From Bacillus sp. Cs-700 (lineage in GTDB: Bacteria > Bacillota > Bacilli > Bacillales > Guptibacillaceae): DNA of 64,000 nt. Each line of letters begins with the position of its first letter. Position 1 is the first letter of the stretch. Location of the stretch: the NCBI RefSeq assembly GCF_011082085.1, contig NZ_CP041063.1:3334001-3398000 (forward strand), given 5' to 3'. Made by a program: the position numbers and the translations under genes. This document shows, in pieces, positions 42,114 to 51,298 of this stretch. The notes below the pieces were generated by a model that had not been told where the DNA came from, made no database searches, and saw only the letters and a program-made list of their open reading frames with translations.

Positions 42114-43569
42114 TTAAGGTTGTTGTGCTGTCTAACCAATCTGGAAGCTTTCGTTGATGAGATAGCTGTTCATAAGCATAAGCGAGCTTAATTAGTTGAG
42201 GTTCGCTGAACGCTTTACCCGTGAAGGTAATGCCAAGAGGTTTTTTGTTTGAAGTGAAGCCAGCAGGGACGGTTATAGACGGATAGCCTGCTTTTGCAGG
42301 AAGTGTTGAGCCGTAAGCTCCTACAAATAGCAATGCATCTAGCTTCTCGGTTTGCATGAGTTTGTCTAAACCATTTTCTTTTGCATTAGATAAATCCTGG
42401 AGGCGACTTTGCAAATATTGTGCTTCGGTTAAAGATCCGCTCGTTTCGTTTGCTTCAATTAAAAGGGATTGTCCGTACGGAAGAGCTAATGGGTTTTGAT
42501 GATAGTAATTAATAATCGATTGAAGGTCACTTAAAGAAGAAGTTGTGTTTTTTGCTAGATAGCTATTAACGCTGGATTTAAATTCATATCGCAAGACCTG
42601 GTAGTCTTGCTCAAGCAATTCTTGATCAGAACATAGTTCATCAACCTTTAATATTGAGCAACCAATCTTCTTTAGGTCTTCGGTTGCTCTATTTAACATC
42701 TCTTGTTCTTCAGCATGCATGGAATTATAATAGCCGTTTTGGACAATTCCAATTCTCAATTCTTCATATAAAACAGGGAGTAGATAAGGTGTATAATCTT
42801 GATAATTAGGTATGGTATTTGTTGCATGATCCAAAGGGTCTTCCCCTGATAGATGACTGAGTAGAATGGCTGCATCGGTAACATTTCGAGTCATTGGACC
42901 AGCGGTATCTTGTGAAAAAGAGATTGGGATGATTCCTGAACGACTAATTGTGCCAACTGTGGGCTTAAGGCCAACGCCAGCATTCGAACTTGATGGGCTT
43001 AGAATGGACCCGTTTGTTTCTGTTCCAATCGCAGCTGTGGCAAAATGACAAGCTACTGCAACAGCTGACCCAGAACTGGATCCTCCAACATCAAGAGTAC
43101 CTGGTCCATAAGGATTAAGTACTTGACCACCTCTTGAACTGTAGCCATTCGGCATTTTATCACTCATAAAGTTGGCCCATTCCGTCATATTGGTTTTGCC
43201 TAAAATAACAGCTCCAGCGTGTCTCAGCTTTGTCACTAAAAAGGCGTCATCTTTCCCGTAGGAAGTAGCTAGAGCTTGTGAGCCGGCGCTTGTATGCATA
43301 TGATCACCTGTATTGATATTGTCTTTAAGTAGAATTGGAATTCCGTGTAATGAGCTTCTTGCTCCTTTCATTTTGCGCTCTCGATCAAGTGAGTCTGCAA
43401 TCATTAATGCATCAGGGTTAATCTCAAGAATGGCGTTAACTCTGTGATTATGATGTGCGATTTGATTAAGGTAAAATTGAACAAGCTGATTTGAAGTAAA
43501 CTTATGAGCAAGCATAGCTTGTTGGATTTCGAGGATTGTGGACTTTTCTAACCAATCGATAGATAGCAT
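42097..43569 (-). CDS. Amidase-signature-family amidohydrolase
   Basis: 490-residue enzyme of the amidase signature family (Ser-cisSer-Lys triad). The lysine is in 'LHGIPILLKDNINTGDHMHT', and the glycine/serine-rich 'DVGGSSSGSAVAVACHFATA' carries the cis-Ser; 'GTETNGSILSPSS' carries the nucleophile Ser. Hydrolyses amide bonds; not GatA, since gatC/gatB are absent and the sequence differs. Resembles secondary amidases of Bacillus (YerM-like group). GGAGG site before ATG at 43569. Confidence 0.88.
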   Translation of the reverse strand: MLSIDWLEKSTILEIQQAMLAHKFTSNQLVQFYLNQIAHHNHRVNAILEINPDALMIADSLDRERKMKGARSSLHGIPILLKDNINTGDHMHTSAGSQALATSYGKDDAFLVTKLRHAGAVILGKTNMTEWANFMSDKMPNGYSSRGGQVLNPYGPGTLDVGGSSSGSAVAVACHFATAAIGTETNGSILSPSSSNAGVGLKPTVGTISRSGIIPISFSQDTAGPMTRNVTDAAILLSHLSGEDPLDHATNTIPNYQDYTPYLLPVLYEELRIGIVQNGYYNSMHAEEQEMLNRATEDLKKIGCSILKVDELCSDQELLEQDYQVLRYEFKSSVNSYLAKNTTSSLSDLQSIINYYHQNPLALPYGQSLLIEANETSGSLTEAQYLQSRLQDLSNAKENGLDKLMQTEKLDALLFVGAYGSTLPAKAGYPSITVPAGFTSNKKPLGITFTGKAFSEPQLIKLAYAYEQLSHQRKLPDWLDSTTTLRKART

Positions 43570-43670
43570 TTTAATTCCTCCTAACGCTTTTTAAACCTAT
43601 TTCGACAATAAATGGAAAAATTCCTTTTGGACATTCTGTTGTTTCATGCTAGTGATGGCTGAAAAAACAA

Positions 43671-43702
43671 AAAAACCGAACCAAGATAAGGTTCGGTTTT
43701 TG
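43671..43702 (-). terminator. Intrinsic terminator after ribU
   Basis: AAAAACCGAACC / GGTTCGGTTTTT perfect inverted repeat. Confidence 0.9.
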
Positions 43703-43706
43703 ATCG

Positions 43707-44288
43707 TTAAGCAACTCTCGTTTGACGAGCAAACCAGGGTTTTAATTTTATGAAAAAGGCAACAAAAATACTAGCTACGATTGCACCTTTTAGTAGATTA
43801 AATGGTGTGATACCGGTTAATACAAGTGCCTGACGGGCTGAAGCAGACATTTCTTCAAAGCCCATAAACCATGTGTATGCCGGAAGAATAATTAAATAGT
43901 TCAACAATCCCATCATTGCTGACATTAGAATGGTTCCGAGCGTCAATCCCAGTGCTAATCCTTTCTGGGTTTGATTAAATTTACGGAAGATTAAAGAAGT
44001 TGGTACGATCAAGAAAACTCCAGCAATGAAGTTTGATATTTGTCCAATCGGTACACCGGTGAAGCTTCCCTGAATTCCAAAGTGAATGAAATTCTTAATT
44101 GCTTCTACAAGTATCCCTGCAACTGGACCGTACAGTATGGCAACGAATAGCGCTGGAATTTCACTGAAATCGATTTGAAGAAAGACAGGAAATCCAGGCA
44201 GTGGAAAATCTAAAAGCATTAATAAATATGAGATACTGCTGAACATCGCAACTACAATCATGCGTTGCGTTTTTGAAACACTTTTCAT
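43707..44288 (-). CDS. ribU: Riboflavin ECF transporter S component RibU
   Basis: 193-residue integral membrane protein with about six helices; the RibU features 'FPLPGFPVFLQIDFSEIPAL' and 'YGPVAGILVEAIKNFIHFGI' are visible. It binds riboflavin and works with the shared energy-coupling module EcfAA'T, encoded elsewhere. It lies directly behind an FMN riboswitch, which supports the substrate. The start at 44288 follows AAGGGAGC; the frame extends to 44348 inside the leader. Confidence 0.95.
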   Translation of the reverse strand: MKSVSKTQRMIVVAMFSSISYLLMLLDFPLPGFPVFLQIDFSEIPALFVAILYGPVAGILVEAIKNFIHFGIQGSFTGVPIGQISNFIAGVFLIVPTSLIFRKFNQTQKGLALGLTLGTILMSAMMGLLNYLIILPAYTWFMGFEEMSASARQALVLTGITPFNLLKGAIVASIFVAFFIKLKPWFARQTRVA

Positions 44289-44344
44289 TTTGACATTGCT
44301 CCCTTTTTTTCGAACCACCGAAAAAGGAGATGTGGTCCCAATGC

Positions 44345-44378
44345 ACACAAAAAACCATGAGTATGGGGCTCATGGTTA
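44345..44378 (-). terminator. FMN riboswitch expression-platform terminator
   Basis: On the minus strand, AACCATGAG / CTCATGGTT with a 7-base loop followed by TTTTTT, between the aptamer and ribU. Confidence 0.85.
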
Positions 44379-44432
44379 CGGCATGGGGAAATAAGCAAGC
44401 TTCTATTATATTTAAAAGAAAGCTTACTACTC

Positions 44433-44570
44433 CACCATCTTCTCCCATCCAGACTATACTGTCGGCTCTGGAATCACACCAGATCCTGCCCAAAAAACAG
44501 GCTCGCGGGCTTGAGGAATTGCATATCCTTCACCGCCGGTCGGGAATTACACCCTGCCCCGAAGATAGTT
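44433..44570 (-). ncRNA. FMN riboswitch (RFN element)
   Basis: Minus-strand conserved blocks: GGGGCAGGGTG, 'GACCGGCGG', 'AGCCCGCGAGC', 'GATCTGGTG' with 'GATTCC-GAGCCGACAGT' and the closing ATGGGAGAAG. All are RFN hallmarks in the right order. FMN should favour termination before ribU. Confidence 0.96.
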
Positions 44571-44591
44571 CGTTATAATGTTTACAGCTTT

Positions 44592-44620
44592 ATTATACAG
44601 TGGAATGATGGATATCTCAA
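44592..44620 (-). promoter_or_regulatory. Sigma-A promoter of the FMN riboswitch-ribU unit
   Basis: Minus strand TTGAGA (44615-44620), 17-base spacer, TATAAT (44592-44597). Confidence 0.8.
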
Positions 44621-44674
44621 TCATAACATCTTGAAACTAAGCTATTTTATGATAACGCTTTCAAAAAAAGGTTG

Positions 44675-44710
44675 AAAAAACTCTCTACCTTTAGAGATAG
44701 AGAGTTTTAA
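44675..44710 (-). terminator. Intrinsic terminator after the cytochrome c gene
   Basis: AAAACTCTCTA / TAGAGAGTTTT inverted repeat with T-run on the minus strand. Confidence 0.85.
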
Positions 44711-44720
44711 GAAAGCGTTC

Positions 44721-45110
44721 TTATTTTTTCTCAGCAAGCCAAGCAGCGACCATTTCAGCTTCTTCACCTTGAATCAAACCAGCGGGCATGCCGCCACCTT
44801 TACCATTCTTGATAATTTCGAGAATTTCATCTTTCGAATATTTACCACCAACGGCTTCTAGTGCTGGACCAGCACCGCCTCCAAGGTTCTCACCGTGGCA
44901 AGACGCGCAGTTTTGTGCAAATACTTTTTCGGCTTCTCCACCTCCAGCGGAATCGCCGCCTTCTTCACCGCCACCTTCTTTGGCCTGTTCACCATGACTG
45001 GCTTCGTTTCCACCAGCGTGTTCTTCGGTTGTGGAAAGCCAGTATGTAAAGCCTACAACCATAACTAGGAACAAAATTATTGCAGTAATATAAGCGGATG
45101 ATTTACCCAT
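44721..45110 (-). CDS. Membrane-anchored small cytochrome c (c550/c551 type)
   Basis: 129 residues: one N-terminal helix as anchor (about 5-25), a Gly/Glu-rich linker (about 30-60) and a haem domain with CASCH (haem attachment) and the distal Met in '[16 protein letters not shown]'. AGGAGG sits before the ATG at 45110; the frame extends to 45143. Resembles CccA (c550) in having a transmembrane anchor. It carries electrons to a terminal oxidase, so it fits with ctaG and the SCO gene in this window. Confidence 0.92.
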   Translation of the reverse strand: MGKSSAYITAIILFLVMVVGFTYWLSTTEEHAGGNEASHGEQAKEGGGEEGGDSAGGGEAEKVFAQNCASCHGENLGGGAGPALEAVGGKYSKDEILEIIKNGKGGGMPAGLIQGEEAEMVAAWLAEKK

Positions 45111-45287
45111 TCTGTTCACCTCCTGTATCCTCATCTTTATCATACTTTTCTAACATTCAATTATCAAATATATTTTGCTTATTTCTTCCTGAATTATGTA
45201 TCTATGAGAACTAGTAAAAAAATCTTCTATTTCAATGTGCGAATTCATAGACATAGAGTGTGAAGTGAATGAAAGGGAGGAGATAAA

Positions 45288-46460
45288 ATGAAAAGCAGCT
45301 CTCCAAGGCTGTTTGGTGATACAAGCAGTAGACAAATTCGAATGATTTCTTTTTTTACATTATCAGGACTTATTTTTTTGTTTATTGTAGCAGGTGTGAT
45401 TTCATCGTCAGAAACGAAATACCAGCTCTCCTCTTCTATGTTACATGATTGGATCACAAGTTTTTCAACAGAAGCGATGGTGTATGGAATGGGGACTGAG
45501 AATCATTATTTCACTCAGGTATTACCTGAAGAGAGTGAGCCGCCAGCATTTTCTCTAGTCATGTTTCAATTTATTACGAGCGTTAAGCCAGGAGATATCA
45601 GGAGTCTTCTAGGGGGAGAGCTCCCTGGTTTTGCGTTATATGATGCTAAAATCCACGTTGCTGGTGAGGGAACGAATTTTACCAACCTTCCTGTCGAATC
45701 CGCTCCACCTTTGGATGATTTACTTAAAGAAAGAGAGGTACCTACGGAGAAATTAGAAATTCAAGATTCAAAAGATCAGGTTACACCGCCGCTTAAAACA
45801 ACGAATGGGAAGAAAGTGGCCTTTATTTATCATTCACATAGCTATGAGTCTTACTTGCCGTTATTAGGTCTTGAAGGAGAAAAAAATGCTGATTTAGCGA
45901 ACGATGGGAAAACCAACATTACACTAGTTGGAAAATTGTTAGGTGAAGAACTAGAGGATCGTGGGATAGGCGCACAAGTTGACGATTCAAATATGGGAGC
46001 CCTATTAAATGAAAAGGGACTTGAGCATGGAAGTGCTTATGATGTATCGAGAACGATCGTACAGTCTGCGGTAGCAAGTAATGATGATTTTAACTTATTC
46101 ATTGATATTCATCGAGATTCATTAAGAGCGAAGGATACAACGGTTACAATTAACAATGAGGAATACGCTCGAACGGTTTTTGTTATTGGAGAAGAAAATC
46201 CCAATTACGAGAAGAATCTCGCGCTTGCAAAAGAATTACATGCTGCGCTAAAAGCAGAATTTCCAGGGCTAAGCAGGGGGGTAATTAGTAAAAAAGGAAA
46301 AGGAGTAGATGGCATTTATAATCAAGACTTATCCCCTAATGCTATGTTGATTGAAATGGGTGGAGTGGACAATAACCTTGAGCAACTTAGTCGAACGGTT
46401 AAAGCCATTGCAGATGTCATTAGCGAACATTACTGGGGAACTGAGAAAGTAAATAAGTAA
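45288..46460 (+). CDS. spoIIP: Stage II sporulation protein P (SpoIIP)
   Basis: 390-residue membrane-anchored peptidoglycan hydrolase (amidase and endopeptidase) of the DMP engulfment machinery. One N-terminal helix (about 20-40), then the SpoIIP domain with the catalytic region 'VAFIYHSHSYESYLPLL', 'LFIDIHRDSLR' and 'PNAMLIEMGGVDNNLEQL'. GGGAGGAG precedes the start. In B. subtilis spoIIP follows gpr; neither gpr nor lepA is here, so this may be a paralogue or a relocated gene. Confidence 0.92.
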   Translation: MKSSSPRLFGDTSSRQIRMISFFTLSGLIFLFIVAGVISSSETKYQLSSSMLHDWITSFSTEAMVYGMGTENHYFTQVLPEESEPPAFSLVMFQFITSVKPGDIRSLLGGELPGFALYDAKIHVAGEGTNFTNLPVESAPPLDDLLKEREVPTEKLEIQDSKDQVTPPLKTTNGKKVAFIYHSHSYESYLPLLGLEGEKNADLANDGKTNITLVGKLLGEELEDRGIGAQVDDSNMGALLNEKGLEHGSAYDVSRTIVQSAVASNDDFNLFIDIHRDSLRAKDTTVTINNEEYARTVFVIGEENPNYEKNLALAKELHAALKAEFPGLSRGVISKKGKGVDGIYNQDLSPNAMLIEMGGVDNNLEQLSRTVKAIADVISEHYWGTEKVNK

Positions 46461-46464
46461 AAAA

Positions 46465-46497
46465 GTGAAGCGCTGTGTCAGTTCACAGCGCTTCTAT
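46465..46497. terminator. Bidirectional terminator
   Basis: GAAGCGCTGTG / CACAGCGCTTC with a 6-base loop, shared by spoIIP and the converging YitT-type gene. Confidence 0.82.
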
Positions 46498-47066
46498 AAG
46501 GCTTCTTTTTTAATAGTTAATAAGCTAGTAGCAATACCAACTGCAAAAATAGTAACAGCAGAATAGAGCGAAGCATTTAATCCAATGGTTTTGGATCCAA
46601 TAAGGATAACAAGACCATCTATTAGAAAGATAATGATTCCAACATTTAACGTAACAATGCGGGAGATAAATTGAGCGAGCAAATCTGTTCCACCTGTACT
46701 TGTCTCGTATTTCAACATAATTCCAATTCCTGTACCTACAAAAAAACCTCCTAATATGGAACTGAGCAGAATAGGAAAAGAAAAGGCGTATCGAAGGGGA
46801 GAAAGAAGATCAATAAAAAAAGAAGAAAGTAATAACCCATGGAGGCTATTATAAAAGTAAGGGCGAAAGTAGAGGAACGCAATAATATAAAGAGGAATAC
46901 TTAAACAAATGATGGTAAGACCGGTTTGATAACCCCAAATGTATTTTACAATTAAGCCGATTCCAATCATTCCACCGTCAATAAGGTGGTTGGGAACTAG
47001 AAAGGCATTGATACCTGAGCCAACTAAAATACTTCCTATAACAACAGCAACTATTTTTTTATACAT
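46494..47066 (-). CDS. YitT-family membrane protein without the C-terminal DUF2179 domain
   Basis: 190 residues with five to six helices; repeat-like motifs 'GINAFLVPNHLIDGGMIGIG' and 'KYETSTGGTDLLAQFIS' are typical of the YitT/YczE superfamily. Standard YitT proteins carry a cytoplasmic DUF2179 domain after the membrane part; here the gene stops after 'LLTIKKEAL'. Function unknown; members are suspected transporters. Confidence 0.85.
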   Translation of the reverse strand: MYKKIVAVVIGSILVGSGINAFLVPNHLIDGGMIGIGLIVKYIWGYQTGLTIICLSIPLYIIAFLYFRPYFYNSLHGLLLSSFFIDLLSPLRYAFSFPILLSSILGGFFVGTGIGIMLKYETSTGGTDLLAQFISRIVTLNVGIIIFLIDGLVILIGSKTIGLNASLYSAVTIFAVGIATSLLTIKKEAL

Positions 47067-47624
47067 AAGAGGTTCACCTGCTTGTTCATAGTTGTATCAA
47101 GTTTATGTAAGAGGATTTCATTTCATTACGATCACATGAAATAACGATTGTTTATATTGAATTGATAAAGAAGAGGGTTCAGAAATTATATGGATAGAGT
47201 CATTTCCTTATATGACATTTATTTCATTTTTAAGAAAGGGAGTAAGATTAGAAGTAGGTGAGGGGTGGATAAGGCGCTTGTTTTATTGAAAAAACAAAGG
47301 GAGAAAAGCTTACGCGTTTTAAAAAATACAGCATACGAAATGTAGTAAATTAGAATGAGAACTTGTTATGATTCGTTGATAGGGCAGGCCATTAGCCTGT
47401 CTTATTTTCATTTCACCACCTATAAAAGTAATATTTTTACAATTAATTCCTTTCAAAAAGATTATACCATGACGTTCCATAAGATGTTATTGGGAAATTG
47501 AATCCCTAAAAACAGCGAATAAACTCACGTTTTCCTACATATTTCCCAATACAAATCTTTAAAATACTGTGATAATCTACAAATGTACCAAAAATTCTAA
47601 TTATTCCGAAATGGAGGAAAAGAA
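47067..47624. other. Long intergenic region upstream of the neutral protease
   Basis: 558 AT-rich bases without a supported gene. It holds an ATTTCA-N11-TGAAAT inverted repeat (about 47127-47149), a TTGTTTT / AAAACAA hairpin near 47278-47298, and GGCAGGC / GCCTGTC with a T-rich tail (47384-47406), which may terminate a transcript from upstream. The last 200 bases probably hold the protease promoter and regulatory sites; I could not assign them. Confidence 0.5.
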
Positions 47625-49262
47625 ATGAAAAAAGGAATTGCTGTTGTTCTTGCAACTGGCTTAGCATTTGGATCTGCCCTTCCTTCTGCTTCAGCCGCTT
47701 CTACTAAAGATTTAAATGCGGAGCAGAAACAAGCTCTTGAAAAAATGGAGGTCGTGAAACAAGATTGGGAAAAAGAGCGTAAGGTACCATCATTTTTATC
47801 TGGTAAACTATCCGAAAAAAGCGTGAAAACAGAAAAGGCAGTGAAATCATACCTTAAGTCGAATGAATCTCTTTTTAAAGTAAAGACACAAGATCTAAAG
47901 CTAGTAAATGAAACAACCGATGAATTAGGGATGACACACTATGAGTACGTTCAAACAGTTAAGGGTGTTGAAATCGACAGCGCAAAATTCATCGTACATA
48001 CGGATGAAAACGGCGAAGTAACAGCAGTGAATGGTAACCTTCATCCAGAAGCTGCTCAGAATTATAAAGGAAGTTCAGAAGCAAAGCTTTCAGAAAAAGA
48101 TGCAGTTAAAAAAGCATGGGAACATATTGATGTAAAACCTCAAAACGTCGTTACTGATGAGCCGAGTTTTGTTCGAAAGTCCAATGTCTCTGATATGGTA
48201 GAGAAAAGTGAACAGGTCGTTTATGAGAAAGATAACGAATATTATCTTACTTATAAAGTGCAGCTTCAGTTTATTGACCCGTATCCAGCAAACTGGCAGG
48301 TCTATGTTGACGCTCGGGATGGCTCGGTTGTAGATGCTTATAATGCAGTTGCTGACGGTGCAGAAACAGGATATGGCTATGGCATTCTCGGAAACTACAA
48401 GTCTCTCAATACTTACTATTCAAATGGCACGTATTATCTTTATGACACAACAAAGCCAATGAGCGGCGTTATTGAAACGAGAACGGCTAATAATAGAACG
48501 TCACTTCCGGGAAGCTATGCGGTAGATAGTAACAATGCGTTTACCTCTAGCTCTCAAGGTGCTGAAGTTGATGCCCATTATAATGCCGGAGTCGTATATG
48601 ACTATTATAAAAACACACATAATCGCAATAGCTTTAATAATAATGGAGCAACGATTCGATCAACTGTACATTATGGCTCGAATTATAATAACGCCTTCTG
48701 GAATGGTTCACAGATGGTATATGGCGATGGTGATGGGTCAGTTTTCGCACCACTTTCAGGTGCCCTAGATGTTGTCGCACATGAAATTACTCATGCGGTG
48801 ACAGAAAGAACTGCAGGTCTTCAATATCAAAATCAATCAGGGGCACTTAATGAATCTATGTCTGATGTGTTTGGTTATTTTGTTGAGCCTGGAGATTTCC
48901 TTATGGGTGAAGATGTCTACACACCTAACAAGTCAGGGGATGCGCTAAGAAGCTTATCGAATCCAGAAGCATATGGCCAACCTTCGCATATGGATGACTA
49001 CTATTATACTTCCTCAGATAATGGTGGTGTGCATACAAATAGTGGGATTCCAAATAAAGCAGCTTATTTAACGATTCAAAGTATCGGGAAAACAAAAGCT
49101 GAGAAAATTTACTACCGCGCATTAAGTCTTTATATGACACCTACAACGAACTTTAGTGCAGCACGATCAGCGTTACTGCAAGCGACCACTGATCTTTATG
49201 GAACAGGTTCGACAACATATAATTCAGTCGCAAACGCCTGGAATCAAGTCGGCGTCAATTAA
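47625..49262 (+). CDS. Secreted neutral metalloprotease (bacillolysin/thermolysin, M4)
   Basis: 545-residue preproenzyme: signal peptide (about 1-25, AxA-type site 'SASAAS'), FTP and PepSY propeptide (about 50-240), then the M4 catalytic domain. The zinc site is complete: H386-E387-x2-H390 (HEITH) and E410 (NESMSD), spaced exactly as in thermolysin; the downstream His is in 'DNGGVHTNSGIPNKAAYL'. GGAGG precedes the ATG. It degrades extracellular protein, fitting with the peptide-import genes elsewhere. Confidence 0.96.
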   Translation: MKKGIAVVLATGLAFGSALPSASAASTKDLNAEQKQALEKMEVVKQDWEKERKVPSFLSGKLSEKSVKTEKAVKSYLKSNESLFKVKTQDLKLVNETTDELGMTHYEYVQTVKGVEIDSAKFIVHTDENGEVTAVNGNLHPEAAQNYKGSSEAKLSEKDAVKKAWEHIDVKPQNVVTDEPSFVRKSNVSDMVEKSEQVVYEKDNEYYLTYKVQLQFIDPYPANWQVYVDARDGSVVDAYNAVADGAETGYGYGILGNYKSLNTYYSNGTYYLYDTTKPMSGVIETRTANNRTSLPGSYAVDSNNAFTSSSQGAEVDAHYNAGVVYDYYKNTHNRNSFNNNGATIRSTVHYGSNYNNAFWNGSQMVYGDGDGSVFAPLSGALDVVAHEITHAVTERTAGLQYQNQSGALNESMSDVFGYFVEPGDFLMGEDVYTPNKSGDALRSLSNPEAYGQPSHMDDYYYTSSDNGGVHTNSGIPNKAAYLTIQSIGKTKAEKIYYRALSLYMTPTTNFSAARSALLQATTDLYGTGSTTYNSVANAWNQVGVN

Positions 49263-49269
49263 ATGATTG

Positions 49270-49304
49270 AAAGAAGAGTTCAAACAGGAACTCTTCTTTT
49301 TTTT
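49270..49304 (+). terminator. Intrinsic terminator
   Basis: AAGAAGAGTTC / GAACTCTTCTT with a 6-base loop and a long T-run. Confidence 0.92.
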
Positions 49305-49491
49305 GCTTTATCTAAAGGAAAGAGAGGAGGGGAAGTAGGATGAACGATCGAATGATGGAAATAGTAAGAAGGGAATAGAAGAGAGTGTTGTAGGGAGAGA
49401 AACTATAGTTGCTATAATAGTGATTGAGTTATTTTCCAATTTTGTTTGATAATGGTTATAATGAAAGCAGATCAAGGATCGGAGGCGAAAA

Positions 49492-51096
49492 ATGGAACAT
49501 TTAGATATGCATCACATATTTGAACTCGGACTTATTCTTACGATGATTGCGGCTGGTATTACGGCTATTGCAAAAAAACTGAAGCAACCATATCCCATTG
49601 CCCTCGTCATCATAGGAACGTTAATTGGATTATTTAACGTTCCGGTACTGGAGCCGCTTAAAATGTTTATTACTGAGGGGGACGTTTTTAATTTCGTTAT
49701 TCTAACGATTTTCCTTCCAGCACTTCTAGGCGAGGCCGCTTTGAAATTACCTTTTGAACATTTAAATCAAAACAAAAAGCCGATCCTTGCTCTGGCTTTT
49801 GGGGGAACCTTTCTTTCTTTTCTAGTGATTGGGTTTTCTACCCATTTTCTACTAGGATTATCAATTCCCGTAGCATTCGTATTTGCGGCATTAATGAGTG
49901 CGACTGATCCCGTTAGTGTATTATCGATTTTTAAAAGTATGGGAGTCAATCATAAGCTTTCAACAGTTATAGAAGGAGAAAGTTTGTTTAATGATGGGCT
50001 TGCGGTTGTACTGTTTAAAATATCTGCTTTTTCTCTTCTAGCCTATCTCGATATGGGCTGGGGAGGACTAACGAGCGGTGCTTTTGAATTTGTAAAAGTT
50101 GTAGCGGGTGGATTACTGGTCGGTGGTGGTTTAGGCTATGCCATTTCCATCCTTACGAAGTACTTTGATGACTATCCACTTGAGATTATTTTTAGTATCC
50201 TTCTTTTCTACGGTTCTTATTTAACTGCAGAAAGCATTCATGTATCCGGTGTTATTGCCGTCGTAGTAGCAGCATTAACATTTGGTAACTTTGGCTCAAG
50301 AGTGGGTATGAGTCCAACTACCCGATTAAATATTAATAACTTTTGGGACGTAGCTGCACTGCTAGCGAATTCAATTGTATTTCTCATGGTTGGTCTAGAG
50401 ATTACACGTATCAACTTTTCTGATCAGTGGGGAACAATTGGTCTAGCGCTCCTAATCGTTCTTATTGGAAGAAGTGTTGCGGTTTATGGCAGTACGCTAT
50501 TCGTCAAGGGCCTTCCGTGGTCATGGAGACATGTTCTTAACTGGGGAGGTTTAAAAGGTTCTTTATCAATAGCTCTTGTTCTTAGCTTACCAGGCGATTT
50601 TGACGGACGAGATACGGTGTTAATTCTTACCTTCAGCATTGTGTTATTTTCTTTAGTGATACAAGGGTTAACGATTAAGCCGCTTATTAGCTATTTTGGC
50701 TTAAGAGCAAAGCACAGCGGATCAAAAGAGTATGAAGATATCGTTGCTAATTTGCATCGTTATGAAGCGGGAGTAGCAGAGATTAAGAAAGTAAAGACGC
50801 AACTCTTCGTACCTGAACCAGTTTATTCGGAATTGCTAAATCGTTACCAGGGTGAAATTGATAAAAGTCACCGAGAACTTGATACCTTGTTAAAGGAGTA
50901 TCCGGAGCTTAAGAGAAGTCAGCTCATAACGTTAAGAAAGCACTCACTTTACGCTCAGTATGATAAGATTAACCAACTAGAACAAGAAGAAATCATTTCG
51001 GGAGAAATAGCTGGAAAGTATAAAGAACTATTGAATAATGGTCTTGCTGAATTTGAAGAAGAGGAAGTTGTGAAAGATTCAAAAAGAACACATTAA
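49492..51096 (+). CDS. Na+(K+)/H+ antiporter, CPA1 family
   Basis: 534 residues: about twelve helices (1-400) followed by a cytoplasmic helical, charged tail of about 130 residues. Ion-binding signatures 'SATDPVSVLSIFKSMGV' and 'VIEGESLFNDGLAVVLF' (the ND pair) are present, plus 'GGLKGSLSIALVLSLPGD'. Works in pH and cation homeostasis, important in alkaline or saline habitats. GGAGG site before ATG. Single gene with its own terminator. Confidence 0.92.
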   Translation: MEHLDMHHIFELGLILTMIAAGITAIAKKLKQPYPIALVIIGTLIGLFNVPVLEPLKMFITEGDVFNFVILTIFLPALLGEAALKLPFEHLNQNKKPILALAFGGTFLSFLVIGFSTHFLLGLSIPVAFVFAALMSATDPVSVLSIFKSMGVNHKLSTVIEGESLFNDGLAVVLFKISAFSLLAYLDMGWGGLTSGAFEFVKVVAGGLLVGGGLGYAISILTKYFDDYPLEIIFSILLFYGSYLTAESIHVSGVIAVVVAALTFGNFGSRVGMSPTTRLNINNFWDVAALLANSIVFLMVGLEITRINFSDQWGTIGLALLIVLIGRSVAVYGSTLFVKGLPWSWRHVLNWGGLKGSLSIALVLSLPGDFDGRDTVLILTFSIVLFSLVIQGLTIKPLISYFGLRAKHSGSKEYEDIVANLHRYEAGVAEIKKVKTQLFVPEPVYSELLNRYQGEIDKSHRELDTLLKEYPELKRSQLITLRKHSLYAQYDKINQLEQEEIISGEIAGKYKELLNNGLAEFEEEEVVKDSKRTH

Positions 51097-51123
51097 GCTG
51101 TTACATTTGTAGCAGCTTTTTCT
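51095..51123 (+). terminator. Intrinsic terminator
   Basis: AAGCTG-TAC / GTA-CAGCTT stem, T-run. Confidence 0.75.
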
Positions 51124-51298
51124 TATGAAGTGCATATCCTATTATTAAGCTGGACAAAGCAAGCGTAATAATGAGAAAATTTCGTTTATTATTGATTGTA
51201 CGGGGTATGGTTTACAGTAAGTAAAGCAATAAGGTATAGTGTAAAAAGTCATTTTCAACCACATGAAATAAACTCACAAGGAGGACTTTTGAGAGAAA

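Noticed and set aside
47356-47490. Short open frame in the gap before the neutral protease
   Set aside because: The ATG has no ribosome binding site and the frame runs through a hairpin; the translation has no recognisable features.
49340-49378. 12-codon ORF with a GGAGG site upstream of the CPA1 antiporter
   Set aside because: Good SD, but no terminator or alternative pairing follows, so there is no evidence for a leader peptide.
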